DNA of 64,000 nt from Phaseolus vulgaris. Lineage: Eukaryota > Streptophyta > Magnoliopsida > Fabales > Fabaceae. The stretch lies in the NCBI RefSeq assembly GCF_000499845.2, contig NC_023757.2, positions 38,919,162-38,983,161 on the forward strand, in the 5' to 3' direction. Below are positions 36,781-47,300 of this stretch, piece by piece. The stretch's first letter is position 1, and each line of letters begins with the position of its first letter. Position numbers and translations under genes: made by a program. The notes under the pieces were generated by a model. That model worked only from the letters and a program-made list of their open reading frames with translations. It had not been told where the DNA came from and did not search any database.

Positions 36781-37620
36781 CAATTTTTTTAAATATAACA
36801 CTATTTTTATTTTTATTTCTCCATTTAGCATCTTTTTATTTTTATTTTCATACCTTTTATCTTTATTTTTTTTATCTAACACTTTTTTTTTCTATATAAC
36901 ACCATTTTTTTCATTGTATTTTTGAAAAAAAAAACTCTTAAAAAATTTGATTTCTGATGATGGTGTTTTTATTTATTTTTATTTCTTTGTCTAAAGTGAA
37001 TGGAAAAGAAAAAAATATATAAAATAGAATAAAAATAAATTTAAGAATCTATAAAATAAAATAAAATATTTTTTAAAAACTTTTTTAAGTAAAAAATGTT
37101 TTGAAAATTTTAATTAAACATGGGAGACTAAATTTTAAATATTTATAAAATTTTAGTGAATTTAAATATTTATCAAATTAAAATAGAAGAAAATTTAAAA
37201 ATTAAATATATAAAAATTTATGAAAAAATATCAATACAAAGATAAGGAAATAAAATATTTTATAGATATTTTGATAAAAGTAAATATTATGGATAAAATA
37301 AATATAAAAATATAACATTATTTTGTTTTTTTTTTCTATTTTTATAGTAAATTTGAATTGTAAAGAATAAATTATAATACATTTATAAATATATTTTTAT
37401 AATAAAATTCAGATGAAAATATTATAATAAATTATAATATTGATTTTCAATAAAAAAGATATCAAAATAAGTAATAGTAGAAACTAAATTTCAAGGAAGT
37501 TTTTCTTTGAAAATAAAAAATCAAATCATGAAAAAAAATGTTAAATAGAAAAATAAAAGGATACTAAATAGAAAAATAAATAAAAAATGATATTAAATGA
37601 AAAAAAATGAAAGTAGTATT
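36781..37620. repeat. Long inverted-repeat element
   Basis: The left arm (about 36781-36900: 'ctccatttagcatctttttatttttatttt', 'atctaacac') is matched in reverse complement by the right arm (about 37525-37620: 'gttaaatagaaaaataaaaggatactaaatagaaaaataaat'). The arms are imperfect and AT-rich, so part of the match could be low complexity. Between them is AT-rich non-coding DNA. Confidence 0.45.
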
Positions 37621-37643
37621 ATAAAAAAAAACCTGTTACTTCC

Positions 37644-37820
37644 ATAAGAAGAGATTCTTCTTCTCTCAGCTTCCGCAGCCGTGGCCGCTGCAGCATCACA
37701 AACTCCGTCGCGAAAGGCAGAACGGAGCATCAAAAGCAACCGGTCAACAAGGCCTACCCTTTCAACGAAATCGACCCCTCGAAGTGCTTTTGGGAGTACA
37801 AGAACACTTTCCCAACTAAT
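37644..37820 (+). pseudogene. Fragment resembling N-terminus of organellar leucyl-tRNA synthetase
   Basis: About 59 codons stay open in a patch of clearly higher G+C than its surroundings. The residues run SSSLSFRSRGRCSITNSVAK, then a charged stretch, then NKAYPFNEIDPSKCFWEYKN and TFPT. The last part closely resembles the start of the conserved region in bacterial-type/organellar LeuRS (typically AYPFxEIEPKWQxYWExNxTFRT), preceded by transit-peptide-like Ser/Arg-rich sequence. It has no start codon. It stops being protein-like after TFPT, before the HIGH-type catalytic motif. So it is an exon-1 relic, probably moved here by a transposon or gene duplication. Family assignment is from memory of the motif. 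Confidence 0.5.
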
Positions 37821-38828
37821 AATAATATACAAGTAGTATATAAATAGTTGTACATCTCACTTTTTTTTTAAATTAGTTTTAATTAAAATTTACTTTTTAA
37901 TATAATATTAAAACGACTTAAAATTCATTATACTATAAATTTATTGAACTAATCAAGAGTATCCATAATATAATGTAACATAAGTCCACGTGTTAATATT
38001 AATATTTTAAGATTAGGATACACATTACTTAAATTAAGAAACGTCAACACGATATATTCTCTTCTTGAAATTGAATAAAAAGAACTTGTAGAATGTATGA
38101 AACCAGATATACTAGAATGATACTTAGGATAATAATAATTGAAAACAAACTTAATGAATAAGAAAATGATTAAGGGAGACGAAGAGAAGAAATTAGTGAC
38201 CGAAAATATGTGAAGTAAAGAGAGGAGTTGGAACTTGTATTTATAGACAACTCAAAGATCTACTAAAAGAATTCTATTTTCCCAAGTTAATAACCCTTGG
38301 CTGAAAATGAGTGAGATAGTGAAAAGGGATAGCACAATTAATCCTGCATTTAATCTATCAACTCAGTTAAGGTGAAAAAAGTTTGGTTTTTAGTTAATTG
38401 GTGTGTGCATGGCCAACCCATTTATTTTTTCTATCAATTATTGCTAATTGGACTAACAACTTGGTGAAATTATTTCGTAAGTGTCTCTTCTAATTTTGTG
38501 ATGTCAGTATTTTTATTTTTCACTATTAACGTAAATATATTTTATTCACGATAATTTATTTCTATATTCAAAATACTATTTGAAATTAATAAATTTAATT
38601 TTTTTGTAAATTTACTCGTTTACATACTTAAGAGCAGTAAAATAAAATTTTGTATACATTCTTCTACAACTAAAATTATTACTCTTGTATAATTTACAGT
38701 AAATAGGAGTGTTAAAAAAAATTATTAAAATAACCGCATGTTTCTGTTAACAAAAAAGACAAAATAAACACAATTTTTCCAAATCATTTTGAAAAAACAC
38801 TAATGCTTTGATTTTGAAAAAACACTAA
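37821..38828. other. Intergenic sequence, possible LTR debris
   Basis: About 38050-38400 is less AT-rich, and on the - strand has a TATA-like CTATAAATAC (about 38248), suggesting an old LTR or promoter; ends not found. A 24-base tandem duplication 'ttgaaaaaacactaatgct' lies at 38789-38831, next to the MITE. Confidence 0.4.
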
Positions 38829-39483
38829 TGCTCTGTTTGCATTTGGGTGAACACGGTTCACGCGGATGAATTATCAGGGAAATATATTGTTTGTATTTGC
38901 TGATTAGTACGGAAACGAGGGTGTGGAAAGGCAATGAAATAGGAAAATAGATTCTTCTACATTATACTCGGATTGCTGAAGAAACACATGTGTCTAGTCT
39001 TATTACATTCTCACTCATCTCAAAAAGTAAAACTGAATATTAATATTTTCTATTAAGAGATACTTTCCAAGTAATTTATGTTAAGAATTTTAATTTTTTT
39101 TTATTTTTAAACTAATCCAATCCAGTTTGATAAAATACCATTAATATTATTAATAAAAAAATAAAAAATAAATATAGTCATTTATATAAAATAACAAAAT
39201 TTATATAATAATAATATTAATGTTATTAATTGTAAAAATAAATATATAAATAAATTAATAAATTTTTTATTATAAAAGTAAATTTACTAACTTATATTTT
39301 ACACATTTTTAAAAAATTTAAAAAAAATTCACAACCTTCACATCACGCACAAACTTCAATAAACTTTCCACACAAATCCATTCTAATATACCCTAATCCA
39401 AACAACTTCACTTTCTTTACATTTTCATCTCAAATCACTCCAAATCCACTCCTTCAAATCCTCTCCCCAATCCAAACACAACC
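38829..39483. mobile_element. Tourist-like MITE, copy 4
   Basis: The left end is TGCTCTGTTTGCATTTGGG. The right end is CCCCAATCCAAACACAACC, whose reverse complement is GGTTGTGTTTGGATTGGGG. TAA on both sides (38826-38828 and 39484-39486). The right 180 bases track copies 1 and 2. Confidence 0.75.
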
Positions 39484-40215
39484 TAAGTTTCAAACCTTTG
39501 AGTAGCAACTTTTTCAACTGGTTGATTTAAAAAACAATTGAATAAAAAAATTTAGCTTTTAAGAAAACATTTCTTTCAAAAGAGATGAAGATCAAATGAG
39601 CTTGAATCATTTCAAAAAGTGAATTAACAAGTTAAAAAACAACTAGACAACACACACACAAACATCAGTAGGGTCTTCAAGCTTTCCACGCAGATTTGAA
39701 GACATCAAAGAATTTCGTTCAACAATCTCCCCCTATTTGATGAAGACAAATCCTTGGTTTGTTTGTGTTGTATTTTTTGAACTTGATAGGTTCCGCGAAA
39801 CATAATTTGTACATATACAAAGCAAGTATAGCAACAGGTTTTAAAACAGTTTCATAAGGCACACAAAACCAGTTTTCTGCATAACCCATAAGCAGAGAAA
39901 ACCAGTCCAAAATAGTGTGTAGCAGAATCAGTGTGCAGCAAAATCAGTGTGGCAGCAGCAGTTTTAAACAGAATTAAACACACCATAGTGTAGCCAAAAT
40001 TACAACCAAGAAACCAATAATTTCTCTCCCTATTTGTCTTTACAAATAGACTAAGAGAATTGATGGATACATAAACATAAAGCAGAATAAAAAGCAACAA
40101 AAAAAGAATGAAAATAAATAGTTCAACATCATAAAAAGTAACAAAAATTGATACTTTAAACACTCAATCATCCTTGCCATACTGGAACTCAAAGAGTTGG
40201 GTTTGCACAACTGCT

Positions 40216-41365
40216 CATCAAGGTGCAGGAATCTGGCAGCACTAAACTCATAGTGGTTCCTTTAATGACTCGCCATGTTGTCCAAGCAGTTGATCATCAA
40301 CCTTTCAAGTGCATGCATATCATACTCATCCGCATTTCCAGCACTTGGACCAGCTCCATAGGTTTCACCAGCAGCTTGTTCATTTGGATTCTCAGTGCCT
40401 TGATTATCATGCTCAGTTTGATGTTCATCATCTACTTCATCGTCTCCATCAATTGCGACAGCTTGGTCTTCCTCATTTGCTCCAGCTTGGTCTTCACAAG
40501 AAGGACGACCAACTTGTTCTTCATCTATGGGTGGTTCCTTTTATCACTGACCATGTTGTCCAAGCGGTTGATCATCAACCTTTCAAATGATGACATAGGA
40601 ATCCCATGATCTATGGGTGGTTCATAGCCCACAAGTGCATGCATAACATACTCATCTGCATTTCCAACACTTGGACCAGCTTCATAGGTTTCACCAGTAG
40701 CTTGTTCATTTGGATTCTCAGTGCCTTGATTATCATGCTCAGCTTGATGTTCATTATCTGCTTCATCATCTCCATCATTTAGGGCAACTTGGTCTTCCAT
40801 ATATGCTTCAGCTTGGTCTTCACAAGAAGGACCCACTTGTTCTTCATCTTTACTTACCCATTGTTGTCAACCTTAATGAATCTCATTTTTCTAAGAGATC
40901 CATTCTTAATTTCATGAGATGGATTCACCATCTCAGACAATCTTCCTCAATGTCAACTTCAAAGTATTGCATAAATTTTGATATTAGAACAAGATAAGGG
41001 ATGATAGCAGTCCATACAACATGAGTGATCTCTATATCTATCCCTTTGACATGTGAATACAAGTTCTCACCATCAATAAGTAGATTTGTGTAAAATACCT
41101 TTACAAGATCTGAATAAGTGTTCCCAAACATCCCAAGAAGCTTTCTTAGCTTCTGATCTTTCAAGACATTCCTCACATCCTTAAGATTACGCTCCTTTAG
41201 CGAGTTGAAGGATATCAATTTTGGGTTATTGATGGATTTTCGACTTGACTCATACAAAAATTTCTCAATTTTCTCATTATCACCTAAAAACCAATTTCCA
41301 AGGTGTCCAAACCTTTTGGTAGCACAAGATTTCTTCCTTTTTGGTGAGGGGGATGAAGACTCCAT
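40216..41365 (-). pseudogene. Plant retroelement-associated ORF, broken
   Basis: From the methionine at 41365 on the - strand: a Ser/Lys-rich start (MESSSPSPKRKKSC), then a domain with FYTNLLIDGENLYSHVKGID, resembling the 'putative plant transposon protein' domain (usually FYANL..dg...yVrGv.i). This ends at a stop near 40925. About 30 codons later, in another frame, an acidic Glu/Asp/Gln/Asn-rich segment follows (EDQAEAYMEDQVALNDGDDE...) with FERLMINRLDN. That segment is present twice. Frameshifts and stops make it non-functional. It sits in a retroelement body, so it is not a host gene. Confidence 0.6.
40253..40849. repeat. ~280/320-bp tandem duplication within the broken ORF
   Basis: Copy A (40253-40530) and copy B (40531-40849) both run from GTGGTTCCTTT to TTGTTCTTCATC with high identity. 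Copy A lacks about 43 bases present in B ('gatgacataggaatcccatg' onward). It duplicates the acidic segment of the encoded protein. Confidence 0.9.
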
Positions 41366-42690
41366 GATGCATAAATGAATTTGTGAAAAAGTAGTGGAAA
41401 CAACTAGTTTCGAGTGAGGTTGTAGAAAAACAATGGGTTGTTTCTGTGAAATATTCAGTTGAAATCACACACATATATAAGCAGAAAAGGCTAACCAAGG
41501 TAAATTGGTTTTTAGTAAGTTGTTTTTCAAAAGAAAAAGAACCTGTTGTAATGGGAATATGTAGTGTGTCAGACCCAAACAAAGATAACTTTGACATACC
41601 CTTTATTTTGATTGACCATTCATAAAAAGTTCTTAAATTTTCAAGAAAACCATAGAATATATTCTTTTATGACCAGAATATATTCCATTATGATATGATT
41701 CAGAGGCATATTAAATGCATATTTGACCCACAATTGGTTTTGAAAAGCAGAAACAATTGTAACCATATGTAAGCAGTCATGACAACTTTATTCAGAGGTG
41801 TTAGGGGCAAAACAATAGGTTGTTTCGTACATTCAACCAATTGTTTTACTGTGACAACAAGAGAATAATTTTTCAAAACAAATAATCTTTTAAAGTGTTG
41901 GGAAATGCATATTGTAATTCATTCATACCTTTGCAAAACCTCAACAAATTTAACCAAGAGAAAAACATTTAGATGTTCATTTTTTGGCACATGCCTAAGA
42001 TGAGAATATAAAACTTACTTTACATGGGTCATGAGTCTTTAACTTGTCAAGAATATAAGTAAGATGCATACTTCTGAACCATAATGACAAGCATCACTTT
42101 GATAGATTTTCTCAAGAACACTTCTTCTTTGGCCTCAATATTTTCTTGACTCCCAAGAATACTTTTGTTGTTGTTGAACTTAAAAGCTTTGATGTCTCCA
42201 AATCCATGAAGATTGTTTGAAGGTTGGGTTGTTGTTTGTGGGCATGGGTTCTAGGTAGATTAGAATTTGTCAATCCACTCTTAGCTTAATTCAAAACTAA
42301 ATCAATCAAGTTCTTTTAAAAGAAAAGTGTTTTTCAAAGTAGTGAAAAATAATCTGTTGATTTATCGTTTCAATCGGTTGTTTTACACTTAGTGGTATTG
42401 AAAAGGATTTGAAAAGGATGAAATTGGTTGACCTCACAGTCAAGGCCAATTCAATCGGTTGAATTGAGTTTTCAATTGATTGTTTTTTAAAAATCTTAAC
42501 AGAATTTATTAAGTCTGGTAAATATGTTTTCCATGATTCTAAATTGTTTTGGCCCTTGATTAAAAGTCTTAAACGATTACTTTTGAGACTATATAACTGG
42601 TGTTTACATCTCTGAATATAGAGAGATCATATTACCAAAAAGATTAATCAGTTTTTTCAAGATTGCAAGATTGCTTAAAGCTTTACTTTA

Positions 42691-43478
42691 TTTTAAAATG
42701 CATCTAATAATTAATTCAATGTGAAAGTGAGAAGTGATAAAGTTAATTTATCCTCCCAATATGTTTTTGCAATCTTTAGCCAAGAACAAACATGGCTTTG
42801 AATCTCACGTCTAATAGATAATGTAATTATTTAGGATATTTAAAGTAGTGATAAACACTAGTTGTTGCCAAGCTTGGTAATCGTGGCTTGTGACCCAAGT
42901 TGAGCTAGTAAGATGATGAAATAAACAATATTGGAGTAAAAAGAAGACAATGCCTTGTTTAGTGTTTCTTCTCCTTAGATATAATAGACATAGTGTGGCT
43001 GAATTGTGATTCCTTGCTACGACTTTCGTCAGCGACCATTGAGCCTGTGTCGGAGAGCAATGTGTCTACGGTGGAGGAGAAAAGTCAGAATGATCGTTAA
43101 AGATGGTGAGAAATGGGATTGATGTTTATTTCAAACGGCAAGTCATTTTATGGAAATTTTGAAACTCATTGTATTTTACTGAGGTTCTTAAACCCATGAT
43201 ATTTTACGATAGTTTTTAAACTCATGGTATTTAATAGAGGTTTTGAAACCCATGATATTTTACAAAGGTTTTGAATGTCATTATATTTTACGGAGGTTCT
43301 TAAATTTATGGTATTTATGAGGGTTTCTGAAAGGCTTTTCCTCAGGTTTAAAAAAAACCCTGGGGAACAATGATGGTTTAGCGAGGGAAACTGCAACTCT
43401 GGGTAAATAACTTAATAGAGATTTTATTCCTGGATAATGTAAAAATAAACCCCGTTAAAACCATTTTTTCTTGTAGTG
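42691..43478. mobile_element. CACTA-like element, right end only
   Basis: It ends CCATTTTTTCTTGTAGTG at 43478, a CACTA terminus (reverse complement CACTACAAGAAAAAATGG). The body contains the minisatellite at 43157-43325 and an unusual less AT-rich patch (about 43010-43100). A matching left end was not found. Confidence 0.5.
43157..43325. repeat. 28-bp minisatellite, six units
   Basis: Units of 27-29 bases following the pattern 'ttttgaaacccatgatattttacggagg', each with 2-6 differences. The repeated - strand translation (about nine residues per unit, VKYHGFKN-like) arises because the unit is close to a multiple of three. Confidence 0.85.
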
Positions 43479-44175
43479 GATTGTAAATGATTCCACCACT
43501 ATTGTGAAATATATTGCACAAGATTTGCATTCAATTCTTTTTATGAAATATTTGCAGATTTAATTATGTAATTCTTTATTTAAGATTTTTTTTCCGTTCT
43601 GATAAAAAATTTAGGTTAAAAATACAAAATTAATATAAATAATAATTAAGGTCCAAATAAACTTAATTACAAAAATTTAATTAAAATAGTGGATTTTTTC
43701 ATAATTACATTCCAAAAATAATCTATATTAAATTATTATTATTATTATTAAAATATTTGTTGATTAAAACAAAATATTTTTGTTGGGATTTTCTTAAGCT
43801 CTTTAAGAGTCTTCTAAACTATCCCTCTCTCTAGACTTCTCATTCTTTCTTTACAATATTTTTTTGAAGTCATTTAAGATTGGTTTCCCCTACATCTTCA
43901 TTTTGCTTTCATAAACCATTCATAATTGCCATTGCTTTGTTGTCACGTAGAGTATCTCCGTCACTATCAACGTTTTAATAAAGGCCTATTTGTAAATCTT
44001 TTATTATAATTTAATATAAACTTAAATTGTTTATTTTCATAATAGTTTAAATCAGTTTTTTTTTTCTTTTTAAACCATCTCTTTTCCTATTATATAGGAT
44101 TTTTTTTTAACGTTCAAATAAAAGAAAGCAACTACACATATACTACTTGGTTTACGAATTTAAATATGGTCTCTT
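43479..44175. other. AT-rich intergenic sequence
   Basis: No gene recognised. Confidence 0.55.
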
Positions 44176-45170
44176 GTGCATGTAACATCCTAAATTTTAC
44201 CCATATATAATGAAATAAAAGTAAAACCATCAATATCTAATTACGAATAATATATATACTATTTTCTCATATGTGTATCTCAAAAGAAATATCCCTCTTC
44301 ATAGGGATTTAATATATACATCAAAAGTTTTAACAAAATAAACAAAGCATTCAAATAAAACTATCTTATTCTCCTGCTCACTAAGCAGCTCTATTACCTG
44401 CAATCTCATCTGCTCCCGTGTAAAACACGATCATCACAGATAAAGAAACAAACACAAACAAATAAGGATAAGCTATCTATATAAAAAGTTTTGATATAAT
44501 TCAAATTTTAAATTAATAAGCATAATTCATCAATTCTCATACGATTTCTCAAACCATCAAGTGGCTATTACATTCATAAAATTCATATTTCATATGTCGG
44601 ACTTCTAATGACTCATAACACATAGACTCTTGACTCTACTTCCGGAAGAGTCATTGACTTAGACTCAGAGATCTGCACCTGTCATACTACCTCACTGTGA
44701 AATCCACACAGTTATGCGCATAAAGAATCTCAATATCATATCTCTCCTAGTATGACAGGTTAACTCATATAACAGGTCAAGTTAGTTATCTTTCAAACAA
44801 CTTACCAATTCATATGAACCTCCTTCGACTCTCACCACCTGAATAACTCCATCTATATGATTTCATTATCTCAGGAGAGTCAGGATATCTCCTTCTAGAC
44901 GAATCCCTAGTCAATGCACATCCTAAACAATCTTAACACTGTATTTTTTTTCCTGAAAATACTATGTTTTGATTAAAAATATATTCTAAACATTAAAATC
45001 TCCCACATCAAACAATCAAATCATTCCACAATTTAGAATTTCCAAAACACCCAACAATTCATTCACTAATCATATAAATGTCTTGAATCAAAAGGATTCC
45101 AAAGTGTATCTAAATAACATCAAGTTTTACTATCCAAAAGGAGAATGAAATAAAATTATCTTCCAACTAC

Positions 45171-45214
45171 AACTATATCCAACACAACTATATCCAACAC
45201 AACTATATCCAACA
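45171..45214. repeat. 15-bp tandem repeat, three units
   Basis: AACTATATCCAACAC three times (last unit one base short), inside the solo LTR. Confidence 0.93.
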
Positions 45215-45960
45215 GTATTTAATAAAAAGGATGAGGAAGCACAACATGAAAATTAAAGTTTGATAACTTATCTCAAAAACACCAGAATTCAGATTACAAT
45301 AAACATAGCTCTCAAAATAATCAACTCATAATTTACTTTAAAAATTGTCTTGTCACAGACCATTTTAGTTCATACACTGAATCATCAAGAAATATTCAAA
45401 ATATATATGCCTGAAATTGTCAAGAAACAAATCATCACATACTTTTTTCAAATACATTCAGTAACTCATTGAATTCCAAACTTATATACATTCTACATCA
45501 TCTACTATATCTAAATTTTACATTTCAATCTCAAACAGTTTCAACAAAATCCTGCAAGCAAAAACAATTGAAATTGGTGACCACGTCACCTCCAAATCTA
45601 GAATCTTCTAACCTATGGTTTCATTGAAAATAATAAGACTAGCTTCCCTTGCTCACTAAGAGCTCCAAATCTACCAAAAACCTAAAGGTAATTAACCTGC
45701 ACCACAGAGTCCTAATCAAAATCTAACTATATAACTATAATAACAGGGATGAACCCGTACAAAATCTAAGATTAACCCGTACAAAATCTAATAAGATCAA
45801 AATTAACTCAAAAGAAAAAGGGGCCAATTCACTAGTAGGAGTCCAACGGCATACTCCGATCGCCAAACTGATAAGCGAGGAAGTCAGAATCTTACATAAA
45901 AGGGAGAAAAGGAAAAGGAGGAACAAAACTGAACTTAATCTATAACATTCTGATCGGGCA

Positions 45961-45998
45961 GTCTTGTAGTCTTGTAGTCTTGTAGTCTTGTAGTCTTC
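45961..45998. repeat. 8-bp tandem repeat
   Basis: GTCTTGTA four times followed by a partial unit, inside the solo LTR. Confidence 0.95.
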
Positions 45999-46174
45999 GT
46001 TGATCAGAAAGAAAAAAGGAAACTTTTAGAGAGATGATGGTTATTCTAAAATGAGACCTGAATAACTGAATTGTCTATGTATATGTCATTTTCATTTTAA
46101 TAATAAAATATTCAGGTATCATTTAAAATATACCACTTTTACTCTAAGGTTATTTTCTAGATCCTTACAGTGCA

Positions 46175-46611
46175 TACCTACTATGCAATTTTAAAGTGAG
46201 ATAAAATAATGAGTGCATGATGATGTTGTGTCATATTATTATTATTCATAAAGATTATTTACTGAGAAAAGATATAGTGATATGTAAAAAATTGTTAGTG
46301 TTTTTTTTTTCATATTTTTTCAAAAGTTTGGTGTTCATAAGGTTTAAAATATATTTTGACTCGATTGATTTGTTCTTTTATCATGAAAAGTGTTTTTTTA
46401 TAAGAATAACACTTCTTACATATTCTTTTTTTCATCCTTTTCCTATTTAATATTATTTATTCTACTATTATTGATTATGATAACTATTTGTTTTAATATC
46501 TATCATTCTAAATTTACTATCACTCTTTAGCATATTAATTATTATTTTCTCTGATAAAGTATAATTTTCAAGACTTTGGTACAAATTCAAATTCTCTTTT
46601 GAGAATGAACT
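46175..46611. other. AT-rich intergenic sequence
   Basis: No gene; the Phe-rich ORF at 46217-46450 is low complexity. Confidence 0.55.
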
Positions 46612-46732
46612 TATTACGAAGTGAACTTTAAACTTAATTCAATTTCATAAAACTAGTTCATGAGATTGAGATTTACATCACTTAAATAAAATAAAATGTC
46701 TTAATCTTTAATTGATATAACATCTCCAAATC
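46612..46732 (-). mobile_element. Decayed solo LTR of the TRIM family
   Basis: Over 121 bases this follows the LTR of the TRIM at 59.2 kb (reverse orientation): TATTACGAAGTGAACTTTAA, 'aattcaatttcataaaa', 'ttcatgagattgagattta', 'cttaatctttaattgat', 'catctcca'. Most differences are C-to-T or G-to-A relative to the young copy, the signature of methylated-cytosine decay. Confidence 0.75.
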
Positions 46733-47300
46733 TCCAAAAAAGTTATTAACTCTAAATAACTAGTACGTTAATGGCTTTAGTACAAATGTCTTTCATCTTA
46801 AGAAACTTATCCTTAAATACTATCCAGACGTGGTGATTATTAACGACCACTTGAGCCACTCACATGGTAACACGTAATGTAGATCATACAGAAGTTTGAT
46901 AGGGGAGGAGACATTAGCACAAGAGAGATATAAAATTTGAAGAGGCGCGTGGAGAAGACGAGGAGTGGATGCGAGTGTGGGTGTGGGAGGGGAGAGACAG
47001 TTATAAAGAAATGGAAAAGGAGAGGAAATAAGGCCCGAAACGAGGAACAGAAATTTCGGGGATCATATGGTGGCACATGGGATATAACCCCACTCCAGTG
47101 CGTCTGTGTTGCTGCACCCACCTCCACCAGCCATCACTCCTTCACAACCTAAAACAACCACCCACCCCAACCCAAGGGAGAACTAAAATAAAAACACAAG
47201 TATGTGTTTCTTGTTGGGACCCAAATCAACCTTTTATTTCATCCCTTTCCCTTGTTTTTCTTCTCTCTCTCTCTCTCTCTCTTTCTCTATATCTAACTTT
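46733..47300. other. Less AT-rich, promoter-like unique island
   Basis: About 46830-47240 has much higher G+C than its surroundings, then a (TC)n tract (47261-47282) and 'ctctatatctaac'. This looks like a plant promoter plus 5' leader, but no coding frame follows. ORFs on both strands here lack any family resemblance. It may be a relic of a gene start or an unannotated RNA. Confidence 0.35.

Larger units (their letters stand above)
39487..42690 (-). mobile_element. Degenerate retroelement with CAACCGGTTG-type motifs
   Basis: It shares with the insert at 2095-3132 (opposite orientation) the block around GATTTGGAGACATCAAAGC and the many 'caatcggttg / caattggttg' motifs. Near its left edge is AACAATCTCCCCCTATTTGATG, a phrase common in legume retroelements. 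It contains one broken - strand ORF (40216-41365) with no polymerase or integrase. The limits are approximate: the left edge abuts the MITE target site, the right edge is where the motifs stop. No LTR pair was identified. Confidence 0.5.
44181..46169. mobile_element. ~2-kb solo LTR
   Basis: It begins TGTAACATCC and ends GATCCTTACA (TG...CA, with inverted TGTAA/TTACA tips). It is flanked by a perfect five-base duplication, GTGCA, at 44176-44180 and 46170-46174. No coding sequence, primer site or second LTR was found, so a solo LTR is the best reading. Inside are a 15-bp triplicate and an 8-bp repeat. Related, more decayed sequence occurs at 17.4-19.0 and 60.0-61.1 kb. Confidence 0.78.

Noticed and set aside
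40309..40997. + strand His/Leu-rich ORFs (93 and 95 codons)
   Set aside because: Antisense of the acidic segment of the retroelement ORF on the - strand.
43166..43396. Repeat protein (LRR- or PPR-like) suggested by recurring VKYHGFKNL-type residues
   Set aside because: The repeat is the 28-bp minisatellite; unit length varies, frame is not conserved and no family motif is present.
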